A stretch of DNA of 64,000 nucleotides from Mucilaginibacter cryoferens (GCF_014205845.1 NZ_JACHCR010000023.1:1-64000), one strand, 5' to 3'; shown: positions 9,791 through 20,168, numbered from the stretch's first letter. The notes: generated by a model not told the origin, from the letters alone. Made by a program: numbers and translations.

Positions 9791-10903
9791 TTAAAGCTCA
9801 AAAGCGGCAAGCAGTTGTTGTTTTAAGACTTTGCCATCATATATTTTTTGGTAGTGGTCCTCCCCTGCTTTAATTAATTTTGCAGTCGTTCCGGGCGCTT
9901 TCAATTCAGTAATTTTTTCTGTCAGTAAATCAGGATTACGAACATCAACGCTTAGGCTTGTCACGTTATCGATAATTAACTCTTTAAAAAACGGAATATC
10001 TGAAACGAGTGATGGGGTTTTAAAATAATATGGAAAAGACAAAATGCCCGATTGAGTGCCCGAAATGTAAGGAAAAACCACGCAAAAGGCATTGATAAAC
10101 AATTGTTTTATTTCCGCATCATCAATGTACCTGTTCACAAAAATTACATTTTGCTCTTTTGCGAGGTCCCGCTCAAAATAAATATGTCCTTTACCAGCTA
10201 TTACCAGGGGCTTATCTTTGAATGGCTTTTTGATATAAGCGTTGTATAAATACTCCACACCCTTATATTGTTCAACCTGACCGAAAAATAAAATGTAGTT
10301 TTTAACGCCTTTTAATTCTGGTACGGCCATATCGCCGTGGATAATGCTTTCTGTAAGCAAGGTCGGGAAATCGTGAAAGAATATCTTTTTTCCGGGAAAA
10401 TGTTCCAGCATCCAGTTATATTGAAAATGGCTGCTGGTTACCAGGTTGTCCGTTTTATTAATTAGCCGTCTTACCCGCATCTGTATCAAAACTTTCCTTA
10501 GCAACCATTTAAAAGCGTTTTTAAAAATCTGCTCGTGAAAAAACAAGTCATGAACCGTATAATATACTTTAGCCAACTTTTTTAGCTGACCGATGTGCAG
10601 GGCCAGCGAGGCGTCTTCCGTAAGCATGTGGATCACATCAATTTGATTGGCCTTGCAAACCTTTTCGATGCTTTTTAACAGAACGACCGGATAAATATGA
10701 TGCATCAGTCCTTTTACCCTTCCTTGAGGAAAATTTAAAAAAACATAATTATCACCGTTGGGAATAACAGCCTTCCTGTAATCACATTTTGGGGTACAAA
10801 TAAATATAGCAAAGCAATCGTCGCCTCGCATAGTATTTACAATGGTCGCCCCAAATGGCAGTAGGCCTGCGTAAAACTCCGAGCAAACAAATAGTGTCCT
10901 CAT
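9791..10903 (-). CDS. Glycosyltransferase, GT4-like
   Basis: A 370-residue GT-B fold glycosyltransferase that would add a sugar to the growing lipid-linked repeat unit on the cytoplasmic face. The C-terminal nucleotide-sugar domain shows YILFFGQVEQYKGVEYL (about residues 204-220), LVIAGKG (about 234) and the late acidic region FPYISGTQSGIL (about 277-288), where GT4 enzymes usually have an E-x7-E motif. Here the first Glu is not obvious. The N-terminal acceptor domain contains IDVIHMLTEDA. It lies between the GNAT gene (26 bp) and the tyrosine kinase gene (63 bp), all on one strand. Confidence 0.8.
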   Translation of the reverse strand: MRTLFVCSEFYAGLLPFGATIVNTMRGDDCFAIFICTPKCDYRKAVIPNGDNYVFLNFPQGRVKGLMHHIYPVVLLKSIEKVCKANQIDVIHMLTEDASLALHIGQLKKLAKVYYTVHDLFFHEQIFKNAFKWLLRKVLIQMRVRRLINKTDNLVTSSHFQYNWMLEHFPGKKIFFHDFPTLLTESIIHGDMAVPELKGVKNYILFFGQVEQYKGVEYLYNAYIKKPFKDKPLVIAGKGHIYFERDLAKEQNVIFVNRYIDDAEIKQLFINAFCVVFPYISGTQSGILSFPYYFKTPSLVSDIPFFKELIIDNVTSLSVDVRNPDLLTEKITELKAPGTTAKLIKAGEDHYQKIYDGKVLKQQLLAAFEL

Positions 10904-10966
10904 TCAAATTGATGTAATAGTAATAATAGTGCCGTAGTATATATTAGTTTAGCACAGCGGTTGACT

Positions 10967-13306
10967 TTAAATCGGTAAATGCCCTGTTCCAGGAGTTGAT
11001 TCGTAATACGAATCATCATAGTCATAGCCGTAGCCATATCTTTTTACGTTCACTCCATTAAACACAATCTGTATTTTAGGGAGTTTATTATTTTCCATTA
11101 GTGGCTTAATGAACTTAAGTTCGCTTTTGGATGTAACACCTTGCCTGATCACATATAAAGATATGTCGCAAACACGGGCTATAATGTATGCATCGGCAAC
11201 CAGGTGAACTGGCGGCGTATCGATAATAATCTCATCATAGGTCTCTCTCAATTTGCTGATAAATTCAGCCAGTTTACCGTTTTCCAATAATTCGGCAGGG
11301 TTTGCAACCAGCGTGCCGCTGCTAATCACATCAAGCAAGGGATCGGTACCTGAGGGCAGGATAATCTTGTCAAGTGATGATTTACCGCTTAAAAACTCGG
11401 TTATACCCGCATGTTTTTTAGAAAGGTTAAAAATGGCTTTAATAGCCGATCTTCGAAGGTCAAGTTCGAGAATTATTGTTTTGCGGCCGGCGCTGGCTAA
11501 AGTTACGCCAAGGTTACTGGCAATGAAACTTTTTCCCTCTGCAGACACACTTGACGTTATCAGGGTAACTGTTGGCAAATCATTGTTAGCCCTTAAACCA
11601 TACAGCTTGGTTCGCAGGCTTCTGAATTGCTCCGGAACCAATCCTCTTTTTACGGCAACGGTAAACAGCTCGTCAAAAGATATTTCACTAAAAACCGGCG
11701 CCCCCAAAGCATCTTCAACCTCGCTTGGATCTAACAATACCGCTTTAAGCAATTGCCTTAGGAATATGAAGATGGCTGGAAGAATGATACCAAACAATAA
11801 AGCTGCAACATAGATGAGCTTACTATTAGGCCATTTTGATGGCAGGCTATGCGCGCTATCCAACACTTTATAATTTGAAACCGTGGTGGCATAACTTAGC
11901 GAAACTTCCTCGCGTTTTTGAAGCAGATACACGTAAAGGTTTTCTTTGATAGACTGTTGGCGCTTTATACTGATAAATTGTCTTTCCTGCCCTGGTAAAC
12001 TTGCAATAGAGGACTCGGAATTTGAACTTAAAGATTGTAATTTATTTTGCGCGTTAAGCAATGAAGCTTTGATATTTTTTACGTTATCTTTTATTGCCGC
12101 CTTAGTGGTTTTTATCTGCGAGTTGATTTCCTCAAAATCCGGATTGGTTTCGGGTGTCGTGGCTAATAACTGATCATGTTGTAATTGTAGCTGTGAAAGT
12201 TTTTCGACCGAACTAACTAATGACGGATCATTAATACCAATAACCGCGGGTGCCCTATCTCCGGTATGAGCCGAATTTACGTATCTTTCTATACCGTCGA
12301 CAATGCTTAGCTGAACGTTGATCTCACTTAGGCGGCTATCGTTTGATTGCAGCTTATCCAACGCGAATTTAGCATCGGACGTCATATCCGTTAAGCCGTT
12401 TGAACTTTTGAAGCTGGCTATATCCTTTTCAACCCCGTTTAGCTCCCCACTTAACGAAGCTAGGCGTTGATCAATAAACTTAATGGTATTTTGGGTTTCT
12501 TTATTTTTATCACCTATCTCGTTGGAGTTATAAACCTCAATAAGATGATTAAGTATGTCCTTACCCTTTTGTCTATCATTTGTGGAAAAGGAAAGATCGA
12601 TAGCGGTGGCCAGCTTATCCTGTAAACTGGCATCTATATTTTTCTGATACTGCTCAACCAGTTTATCAGGGTCAAGCAGCGTAATTTTTACCGGTTCATC
12701 TTTGGGCTCCGATGAAGTGTTGGCGGGGATAAGTTTCCAGGTGCCAATATCGGTATGCAGGATGTCGTTGAAAGAATACGGTTTATAATCTCCGTCGTTT
12801 GTTTTCACCAGGAAGGTTTGGCTATCCTTTACTTTGATAAAAGTTTCGGTATTGAGAGCGACATCTGGATTGGGTTTGATCATAACCAGTTTGAAAGGCA
12901 ATGAAGTATATGCTTCTTTATAAAACAATCCTTTTTTTTGCTGATAATTAACTGTCAGCTGCAGATCATTAATAACCTGGTTAATGAGTTTAGCCGATTT
13001 TAATTTGGCAATTTCATTTTCTACCACCTCGGGGGTATTCGGCAAATCTATTTTATCCAATACCGACTGGCTTTCCTGGGGCTTGTCGGCCTCCTTAGGG
13101 TTAGTTACCAATAGTGATGCTTTTACTTCGTACATCGGTTCGGCAATCCGCAGGTATAAAAAGGCCACTATGATCATTACAATAGTACATAATACTATAA
13201 AAGGCCAGTAATAAATATATTTAGCAAACAGCGATTTTAAACTGACAGAAGAGTTCTTTTCTTTTTCGGCCGCGAAGGTCAAAAATTGAGAGTTGTTTGT
13301 GCTCAT
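10967..13306 (-). CDS. Wzc-like polysaccharide co-polymerase and tyrosine autokinase
   Basis: A 779-residue inner-membrane protein that sets polymer length and drives export with the Wza-like channel. The Wzz domain begins after TM1 (YWPFIVLCTIVMIIVAFLYL, about residues 33-52). A long periplasmic coiled-coil region follows, with TM2 at about 495-515 (LIYVAALLFGIILPAIFIFL). The cytoplasmic BY-kinase has a Walker A motif SVSAEGKS (about 585), a Walker A' motif ILELDLRR (about 613) and a Walker B motif EIIIDTPP (about 690). The C-terminal tyrosine cluster YGYGYDYDDSYYE is the expected autophosphorylation site. The gene lies 6 bp downstream of the Wza-like gene, so the pair is co-transcribed. Length matches fused Wzc proteins. 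Confidence 0.93.
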   Translation of the reverse strand: MSTNNSQFLTFAAEKEKNSSVSLKSLFAKYIYYWPFIVLCTIVMIIVAFLYLRIAEPMYEVKASLLVTNPKEADKPQESQSVLDKIDLPNTPEVVENEIAKLKSAKLINQVINDLQLTVNYQQKKGLFYKEAYTSLPFKLVMIKPNPDVALNTETFIKVKDSQTFLVKTNDGDYKPYSFNDILHTDIGTWKLIPANTSSEPKDEPVKITLLDPDKLVEQYQKNIDASLQDKLATAIDLSFSTNDRQKGKDILNHLIEVYNSNEIGDKNKETQNTIKFIDQRLASLSGELNGVEKDIASFKSSNGLTDMTSDAKFALDKLQSNDSRLSEINVQLSIVDGIERYVNSAHTGDRAPAVIGINDPSLVSSVEKLSQLQLQHDQLLATTPETNPDFEEINSQIKTTKAAIKDNVKNIKASLLNAQNKLQSLSSNSESSIASLPGQERQFISIKRQQSIKENLYVYLLQKREEVSLSYATTVSNYKVLDSAHSLPSKWPNSKLIYVAALLFGIILPAIFIFLRQLLKAVLLDPSEVEDALGAPVFSEISFDELFTVAVKRGLVPEQFRSLRTKLYGLRANNDLPTVTLITSSVSAEGKSFIASNLGVTLASAGRKTIILELDLRRSAIKAIFNLSKKHAGITEFLSGKSSLDKIILPSGTDPLLDVISSGTLVANPAELLENGKLAEFISKLRETYDEIIIDTPPVHLVADAYIIARVCDISLYVIRQGVTSKSELKFIKPLMENNKLPKIQIVFNGVNVKRYGYGYDYDDSYYESTPGTGHLPI

Positions 13307-13312
13307 TTAATT

Positions 13313-14092
13313 TTAATAACGCGTTAATACAATTGCAATCACTGATAAGGCCGAGATAACGATTCCCAAAACAGGCAGGCCGTTAGCAGTTAGTTTTGAG
13401 CGCCCCGGTGTAACATATATTTCATCATTGTTTTTGAGGTAAAAATATGGTGAGTCGAAGATTTTTTTTGAGGTAAGATCAATGTTGATGTATTTGCGTT
13501 CGCCGTCCTCATTCCTTATCAATACAATTTTTTTACGCAAAGCAGTAATATTTAAATCGCCCGCAAGGGTAAGTGCCTGGGTAATGGTTGGGTGCTCGTC
13601 GGTTATAGTATATGAATTAGGGCGGGCAACATCTCCATACACATAAACCTTAAAGTTTACAATGCGAATGTTTACGACAGGATCTTTCAAATAAGTAAGC
13701 AATGTTTTGCCCAATTGCTGTGTAACCTGTGTAGTTGTTAAACCTCCAACTTTAACTTCGCCAACAAGTGGCAGGTGAATATTTCCACTATCATCAACCA
13801 GGTAACCAATTACAGGATTATCGGGCGATGTATTATAAGCATTACCATTTACCCTGGCAAGGTTATAATTAAAAACCCCCGCCGATTCCGGGTTTCTGCT
13901 CGTGATGTTAATGCCAAGAATGTCCCCTGAATGAATAAGATAAGCCGAGTTATTTGTTATTTTTTCTGATGTGTTTTCTTTTTTATTCTGATCCTGGTAA
14001 TAGGGTATATTTTTATAGGACTCGCATGAGGAAAGCGCTATTATTAGGAAAATTGATGCTGTAAATACCCTTTTAACTTTAAATATTATCAT
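13313..14092 (-). CDS. Wza-like polysaccharide export lipoprotein
   Basis: A 259-residue outer-membrane export protein. The signal sequence ends in a lipobox (IIALSSC, Cys at about residue 23). The polysaccharide export (PES) domain follows from about residue 50 (YLIHSGDILGINITSRNPE) and a SLBB-type domain from about residue 155 (VYVYGDVARPNSYTI). A C-terminal membrane-like segment (GLPVLGIVISALSVIAIVL) is typical of Bacteroidota members. It works as the channel for the polymer handled by the adjacent tyrosine kinase, whose gene starts 6 bp downstream. Confidence 0.92.
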   Translation of the reverse strand: MIIFKVKRVFTASIFLIIALSSCESYKNIPYYQDQNKKENTSEKITNNSAYLIHSGDILGINITSRNPESAGVFNYNLARVNGNAYNTSPDNPVIGYLVDDSGNIHLPLVGEVKVGGLTTTQVTQQLGKTLLTYLKDPVVNIRIVNFKVYVYGDVARPNSYTITDEHPTITQALTLAGDLNITALRKKIVLIRNEDGERKYINIDLTSKKIFDSPYFYLKNNDEIYVTPGRSKLTANGLPVLGIVISALSVIAIVLTRY

Positions 14093-14131
14093 TGATTTTA
14101 TTTATTTCAATTACTTATACTATTACTTAAT

Positions 14132-15388
14132 TTATCGGTTTCTTGTAGCGTTTGAATGGACATCCCCTTCTGCGTTGATAAGCATAACACCACCTATTTT
14201 TTTACCAATGAATATATTATTCTTTGAAGAGACCCCTTTATACTTGTAAAAAACAATCCCATTTCCCGGAATCGACGATTTGATATAATTATCATTAACC
14301 GTGATGTTTGACAGGCCTATTGTTGTACGAGCATCAGATACATTGATTGCTGGCAAGCTGACGTGTTTAACGCCTTTTATATTTTCATAAGTATTAACAA
14401 TAGTGTTACAGGTGATACTCACGTTTACATGCCCAAAACAGTCTATCTGACCCTGGTATATTTTATTGCTGTAAACTTTTTGGTGGCCACTAAGTGAGTC
14501 AACTACGCCATCTTTATAGCCGCCATAAAAATACCCTATCGTTATTGCCCTCCGGTATTTAATGATTCGCCCGCGCTCAACCGGGCCATACCCTTTTCTG
14601 AAATCAAATGTATTGTTATAAACCGATACATTTACCACAGTCTCATTGGCGCTGTGCCTTTCTATATCCACGCCGCCTACCAGGTAACCGTTGCCGTGCA
14701 CCCTATTGTTGAAAAAAAGCGCGCCATTTACGCAACAGAACATGGCACCTTCACGATAAATATTATAAAAATCACAATCATGAACGCTTACGTCTGTTAC
14801 TATCCTTGCATTCAATGATGGTTCAAATGTATCGCCAAAAAGTAGGCCATCTCCTCTAAAGCATTGAAACCTGCAATTTCGAACTTCAATTTTCCTGCCA
14901 TTATTAATACTTAAGGCATGGCAAAACTGGTAATCGGGATCAAACGTTTGTTTTGGGAGATTTCCGTCAAAGTCTATCCCTTCAATTACAACATTCTCTA
15001 CAGATGGTTCCTCCCACCAAGCCTGGTAAAAAATAGAAACAGGATTTTTCCTGCCCGAAGATAAAACAATATGAGTTTCATTTACACCAGCACCTTTAAG
15101 GCTTACTCCATTCAGCAATTTTATTATCCCTGGCTTGTCTCCGGTCTCTTTTATTAAATAACTTCCTTCGGGAAAGTAAACAGTTGGTATAGCCCCTGAT
15201 TTTGCAGCGTAAATAGCATCCCGTATAGCCTGAGTATCATCGTTAATGCCATCACCTATAGCACCCTTATTCTTTACATTTATAGACATTTCCCTAAATT
15301 TGCTATTTTCATCAAAATTCCCGCCGCATAATCCGTTGAAAGATAACTGAAACAGAACGATAGTATTTAGTAGTAACCTGTAGAGCAT
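14132..15388 (-). CDS. Secreted beta-helix protein (pectate lyase superfamily)
   Basis: A 418-residue protein with a Sec-type signal (first 20 residues, no good lipobox) and a right-handed parallel beta-helix. The N-terminal pectate-lyase-3 signature is VKNKGAIGDGINDDTQAIR (about residues 37-55), followed by YFPEGSYLI. Repeated Asn/Val-rich turns (for example FDGNLPKQ, VSVHDCDFYNIY, VYNNTF) build the helix. It is the shortest of three paralogues in this locus and lacks the last 100 residues of the others. In EPS loci such proteins may cleave, trim or bind the polymer. No catalytic residues can be assigned here. It sits 39 bp upstream of the Wza-like gene. Confidence 0.85.
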   Translation of the reverse strand: MLYRLLLNTIVLFQLSFNGLCGGNFDENSKFREMSINVKNKGAIGDGINDDTQAIRDAIYAAKSGAIPTVYFPEGSYLIKETGDKPGIIKLLNGVSLKGAGVNETHIVLSSGRKNPVSIFYQAWWEEPSVENVVIEGIDFDGNLPKQTFDPDYQFCHALSINNGRKIEVRNCRFQCFRGDGLLFGDTFEPSLNARIVTDVSVHDCDFYNIYREGAMFCCVNGALFFNNRVHGNGYLVGGVDIERHSANETVVNVSVYNNTFDFRKGYGPVERGRIIKYRRAITIGYFYGGYKDGVVDSLSGHQKVYSNKIYQGQIDCFGHVNVSITCNTIVNTYENIKGVKHVSLPAINVSDARTTIGLSNITVNDNYIKSSIPGNGIVFYKYKGVSSKNNIFIGKKIGGVMLINAEGDVHSNATRNR

Positions 15389-15478
15389 GCTTCGCTTTGT
15401 GTCAAACTACAATGAATTTCGCAGTTATACTCATGATGTCTGGGCTGTCAAGCGCCATTAAATTTTCTTACTTGTTAA

Positions 15479-15877
15479 TTAGTTTGTAACAGTATACACG
15501 TAAGTAGCATTAGATCCATCTCCTGTTGAATTAATTTTTACAGGATCGAGTATAACACCTTTATATAACATGGTTGCTGAAAGTGCGCCGCTGCTTTGAA
15601 GCGTTACTTTCACAGTGTGACCGATTACAGGTGTAAAGCCATAATCAAATGCAGTGCTTTGATCGGCATTTTCAGTATTGTAGGCTTCGTTTGAAGCTGT
15701 ATATTCAACAACTGTTAAGTTGAAATTGTCTGTTGAACTTGCCTGCACCCTAAAGACCCTTTTATTAACATCATAGTTAGGATCATTGTTACCTGGCGCC
15801 GTTTCCGTAAGCCCCTCTTTGCTACAACCCGTTGTGAACAAAGCAAGCGCAATAATAATTAATGAAATTTTTTTCAT
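15479..15877 (-). CDS. Small lipoprotein, hypothetical
   Basis: A 132-residue predicted lipoprotein: signal MKKISLIIIALALFTTGC with the lipobox Cys at residue 18, followed by a Ser/Glu/Asn-rich linker and a beta-rich region with many Thr and Val residues. No domain is recognised. It lies between the NRPS gene and the beta-helix gene on the same strand, so it probably belongs to the EPS operon as a cell-surface accessory. The C-terminus (ATYVYTVTN) looks like an edge strand of a small beta-sandwich. Confidence 0.7.
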   Translation of the reverse strand: MKKISLIIIALALFTTGCSKEGLTETAPGNNDPNYDVNKRVFRVQASSTDNFNLTVVEYTASNEAYNTENADQSTAFDYGFTPVIGHTVKVTLQSSGALSATMLYKGVILDPVKINSTGDGSNATYVYTVTN

Positions 15878-16060
15878 GTGGATGAAGAGTATTAAAATCG
15901 TAAATGATACTATTTACAACTATATATCGCTAACACTAGTTACAATATCTATGCCATCACTAAAATCCCTGCGAGTAAATGAATAACACAACGCAAAAGA
16001 GTAAGACAAAAGCGATGCAAGTAATTCTTAAACAATAAATGAAATTCCACGCAGCCATTT

Positions 16061-19000
16061 TTAAATTTTGCCTTTCATAACGTCATTTATGTTTTTTTGC
16101 AAGGTGGCGCCCAAATACGCTACGTGCGGTGGCAATAGCATAGAAAAATGGTCGCCGGGCACCTCAAATAACTCCACTCCTTTTTGCGCATATTTTTCCC
16201 AGCCTAGCAGGTTACCATACTCAACGTAATGGACGCTAATTTTCGCCTTGTAAAGGTAAAGCTTGCCATTGAACGGCTCAAGTGGGTAATTTCTAAAAGC
16301 AGTTACGTGCTTTGCCTTAATTTTATTCATCAGCTTATAAAACTCTTTGGTATCCTGTTTTTGAATCAGGGGGGGGACCTGATATGGGCTTTTTCCTCCG
16401 AAAAATTGATTTACAGACATTTTGAAAGCTTGTATCAAACGAGGGAAATGTCGCTTTGCTTTTTTGGGTAATAAGGAATACCAGTCTTTATACTCCGTTT
16501 TCTCGGCATCAGTATCAAAAATGATTAGCATTTCTACTTTTTTACCAAGTGTCAACATTTGCTTTCGTATCTCCATGGCAACATAACCACCGGATGAGTA
16601 CCCTGCTAAAAGGTATGGACCGCTGGGATTGTGCTCTATAATTTCCTGCATATAGAGGTACGCAATTACCGGTAAACTATCAATGGGCTCATCGACACCA
16701 TTAAGACCCAAGGCTTGTAAACCGTACAACGGTTGCTCCGGATCAACATACTTAGGAAGTTCACTAAAATTAAGCACGTTTAAGCCATCTCCATGGATAA
16801 TGTACAGCGGCGCCTTTGATCCCGACTGCTTTATTGGAACTAATGATTTATAATTATAGTTCCGCCTTTCGCTGTCAATAAACATCGATAGCATTCTTAT
16901 AGTTGGATATTCATATAAAGCTGAGATCTGAAAACTTTTTTGAGTTATCTTTTTTAGTTTTGACAGAATTTGCACTGCCATTAACGAGTGTCCCCCTATT
17001 TCAAAAAAATTACTGGTAACATCAAGTTCATTCCTTTTGAAGTATTCTTTCCAGATTTCTAATAACGTGTTTTCTGTTTCTGTTTCGGCCGCAACGAGTT
17101 TTTTGTCAGCCGCCGGCACTTCATTAACGTCTGGTAAAGCATTCCTGTCTATCTTTCCGTTGCCCGTCAGTGGGAATCTTTCCATTTCTACCCAGATTGC
17201 TGGTATCATATAATCGGGCAGAATTTCTTTAAGATACAATGCTAATACTTCCTTGGTTACTTTTACTTCTTTATGCACGATATAGGCTACCAGTCTTTTT
17301 ACCCCCTGCAAATCGTTTTTTGCCAATACTAAAGCACTCCTTATCAACCCACTTGTACTAAGAACATTTTCTATTTCCCCGAGTTCAACCCTAAAACCCT
17401 GGATTTTTACCTGGTTATCTTTACGACCGATAAATTCCATATTAAAATCGGGCATCATACGGCCAAGGTCCCCTGTTTTGTACATCTTGCCTCCATTAAA
17501 TGGATCGGCAATAAATGAAGCCGCTGTCTTTTCTGCATCGCTCGCATATCCCCTGGCTACCCCTACTCCACCTATATATAGTTCTCCTATTGTGCCAACA
17601 GGAACAGGCTGCAAATGGTCATTAAGAACATAAAAGAAATTATTTGCAATTGGCTTTCCGTAAGGTATGCTAGTCCAGTTTTTATCCACCTGCTCAACAA
17701 CAAAAAAATTAGACCAAACTGTCCCCTCTGTAGCACCGCCAAGGCTTATTACGGCTGTTTCAGGATAAAATTTCTTTATTTTATCGGGCAACTCCACCGG
17801 TATCCAGTCTCCGCTCATAAAAACGGTTTTTAACCCGTCATATCGATAGGCGGGTTCCTCCATTTCCAAAGTTCGCATTAGGTAATTCATAGTTGTCGGT
17901 ACCGAATCCCAAAAGGTAATTTTGTATTCAACAAGCATGGAATAAAGTTTTTTCACATCTTGGATCTCATCTTTTTCGGCAATAACCAAAGTACCGCCGG
18001 CCGCCAGCATGCCAAATATGTCATACACCGATAAATCAAAGCACATGGAGGTAATAAACAATAACTTGTCAGTTGGCCCAACATTAAAAATTTTATTAAC
18101 CCATAAAATAAGATTTACAGCGGAGTGGTGTTCTATCATGACTCCTTTCGGCCTGCCTGTCGAACCAGATGTGTAAATAGTATAAGCAAGTTGCGTACTA
18201 TCAATACTTAGATTTGGGTTCGCATCGGCAAATGAATTTGACACATCGGCGTCTATCAACTTAAAAATTTTCTTACCGATGACTGATTTGAGCTTATAAT
18301 TGGCATCAGCTACTATAATTTTCAGATGAGATTGGTTATAAATATACTCCTGCCGGTCAATCGGGTAATCGGGATCGATAGGCACGTAGGCTCCGCCGGA
18401 CTTTAAAATACCTAACATACCTATTATCATGTTAAACCCACGATTTACCAATAAGCCCACATTGTCGCCGGGTTTAATCCCTTCAGCAATGAGTTGATGC
18501 GCTAAACGGTTGGCCCGCTGGTTAACCTCATAATAGGTCAATTGTTTATCTGCCTTAGTAAGCGCTATATTATTTGGTCCTTTTAAAACCTGTTCTTCAA
18601 ATAATGAAAACAATGTTTTCTCTTTAGGGTACGCAGTCACTGTCCTATTAAAATCTTTTAATAATACAGTAGCCTCGGTGTTCCCAAGTATGTTATAGGA
18701 ACCGATACTTAAATCGGGATCTTTTATCGCCGTTTTTAATAAATTTATTAGATGATTACCAAAACGTTGTATAAACCCTATACCGAATTGCTCCTGGTTA
18801 AAAAAAAGTGATATACTTGTATTGTCAATAGTTTCTTTGATATGTAAACCAAAATAAAACCGATTGAACCGATTGATTAACTCGTTGACGAGTTCGATCT
18901 CAGGAGCCCCATTTGCAGACCGGATAACAGAATTTTCTTTTTCGCAAACAAAGAAAAATTGAAAAAACTCTTCACCAATAGGAAGTTTGGCTAACCCCTG

Positions 19001-19471
19001 TGGCAATTGAGCAGAACACAATCTTGTATAGTCACTAATCCCCGAAACTTGTGTATCAATATCTCTTAATTGGTTTAAAAAAGTTTGACGGCTATTAAAT
19101 TCACTCCAAAAACAACCAATATCCACATCTTCTGTTTCCTCGCTTTTAATAACTGCTTGCCCCAGTAATGTGAAGTTCTGCCCCGTATAACGCTGCAAAA
19201 TAATGTTAAAAGCAGTGATAAATATTGAAGACGAGGCAATATGGGCAGATTCACTAAATAACATTAGCGCTTCAGCCAGGCCATCGTCGATATCGATATC
19301 ATATTTACCCCGCTGAACGAAATTTTCAGTCGGTTTTGAGGCTTTGTTACCCTGCTTTATAAATGCATTTGCTTTACGGATCAGGTTTAAATTAATTGGT
19401 TCAATTTCATCAGGTAGCATTGTGGACATATCATGTTTTTTTTGTTTTAGGCTGCTCTTTTTACAGTTCAT
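16061..19471 (-). CDS. Single-module non-ribosomal peptide synthetase (partial C-A-PCP-TE)
   Basis: A 1136-residue enzyme. Residues about 50-265 resemble only the C-terminal half of a condensation domain and no HHxxxD motif is present. The adenylation domain spans about 280-770: YTSGSTGRPKGV (A3, about 433), a GATEG motif, GRKDNQVKIQGFRVELGEIE (A8) and NGKID (A10). The carrier domain has GGHSL, with the phosphopantetheine Ser at about 827. The thioesterase has GYSSGG (Ser about 960), FDTD and GDHFS (His about 1105). The ten specificity residues, aligned by eye to GrsA, read DLYDFSLVWK, close to cysteine-activating codes such as DLYNxSLIW. It would activate one amino acid and release it through the TE, perhaps onto a glycan. 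The role in EPS is inferred from position. Confidence 0.9.
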   Translation of the reverse strand: MNCKKSSLKQKKHDMSTMLPDEIEPINLNLIRKANAFIKQGNKASKPTENFVQRGKYDIDIDDGLAEALMLFSESAHIASSSIFITAFNIILQRYTGQNFTLLGQAVIKSEETEDVDIGCFWSEFNSRQTFLNQLRDIDTQVSGISDYTRLCSAQLPQGLAKLPIGEEFFQFFFVCEKENSVIRSANGAPEIELVNELINRFNRFYFGLHIKETIDNTSISLFFNQEQFGIGFIQRFGNHLINLLKTAIKDPDLSIGSYNILGNTEATVLLKDFNRTVTAYPKEKTLFSLFEEQVLKGPNNIALTKADKQLTYYEVNQRANRLAHQLIAEGIKPGDNVGLLVNRGFNMIIGMLGILKSGGAYVPIDPDYPIDRQEYIYNQSHLKIIVADANYKLKSVIGKKIFKLIDADVSNSFADANPNLSIDSTQLAYTIYTSGSTGRPKGVMIEHHSAVNLILWVNKIFNVGPTDKLLFITSMCFDLSVYDIFGMLAAGGTLVIAEKDEIQDVKKLYSMLVEYKITFWDSVPTTMNYLMRTLEMEEPAYRYDGLKTVFMSGDWIPVELPDKIKKFYPETAVISLGGATEGTVWSNFFVVEQVDKNWTSIPYGKPIANNFFYVLNDHLQPVPVGTIGELYIGGVGVARGYASDAEKTAASFIADPFNGGKMYKTGDLGRMMPDFNMEFIGRKDNQVKIQGFRVELGEIENVLSTSGLIRSALVLAKNDLQGVKRLVAYIVHKEVKVTKEVLALYLKEILPDYMIPAIWVEMERFPLTGNGKIDRNALPDVNEVPAADKKLVAAETETENTLLEIWKEYFKRNELDVTSNFFEIGGHSLMAVQILSKLKKITQKSFQISALYEYPTIRMLSMFIDSERRNYNYKSLVPIKQSGSKAPLYIIHGDGLNVLNFSELPKYVDPEQPLYGLQALGLNGVDEPIDSLPVIAYLYMQEIIEHNPSGPYLLAGYSSGGYVAMEIRKQMLTLGKKVEMLIIFDTDAEKTEYKDWYSLLPKKAKRHFPRLIQAFKMSVNQFFGGKSPYQVPPLIQKQDTKEFYKLMNKIKAKHVTAFRNYPLEPFNGKLYLYKAKISVHYVEYGNLLGWEKYAQKGVELFEVPGDHFSMLLPPHVAYLGATLQKNINDVMKGKI

Positions 19472-20168
19472 CTAAAACAGTATCATAGGTTGCAAATGAA
19501 CATTTCTCATAAAAGTAAAAATGCTAAAAGCTTGCTCTTCGCAAATATTATTTACCAATAAGCGTACCATGTTATCCCAATGTATTGATAGTTATATATT
19601 CAACATTGGTTTTTAAGTAGGTGGATTAAGAACCGTGATGTACCAAATTTTATTCATTTTTTTCTCCAGCACTCATAATTCAATTAAGAATTGAAATCAA
19701 TGCTTTTGAGATGAAAAATTTAAAACTTACAGGAATACCTCAATTTGAGATACCCAGATCGGGGTAAGAAATCTCGTTAATTACCAAAACAGCGCTTATC
19801 GGATTAGGTTATTAAATTAGTACAGAATGGAAAACAATGGCACTGAACAAAATGAACATTTCACCATACATGTGTATCAAACTCCTCATCTACGTAAAAA
19901 AAATTACCCAAAAGACAATAAATTACCGCAGTAAAAATAATTTTAGATTTTAATTAATTTAATTTAGCATGTTTTTTTTCTTTTGTCACCATGAAGCTTC
20001 CAGATTTTACGAAACCTCCAAATTCACCAGGTATCCAAGCGGTCTATTTTTATTTAAGGTTTATCAACAAAAGCTTTTAAAATCCTTTTTTGGCTCTTTA
20101 ATTGATTAATCCCAGTTCAGTTTGCTATAACAAATAAACATCAAGACTAACGGATTAATTAAGAATAC
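19472..20168. other. 0.7 kb divergent intergenic region
   Basis: AT-rich DNA between the divergently transcribed NRPS and WecG-type genes. It must hold promoters for both. I see no gene, no perfect dyad and no unambiguous TAnnTTTG box, so no site is called. Confidence 0.5.

Noticed and set aside
11253..11813. 186-codon plus-strand frame
   Set aside because: Antisense to the Wzc-like kinase domain, which explains the open frame. Composition is Ser/Leu-rich without motif.
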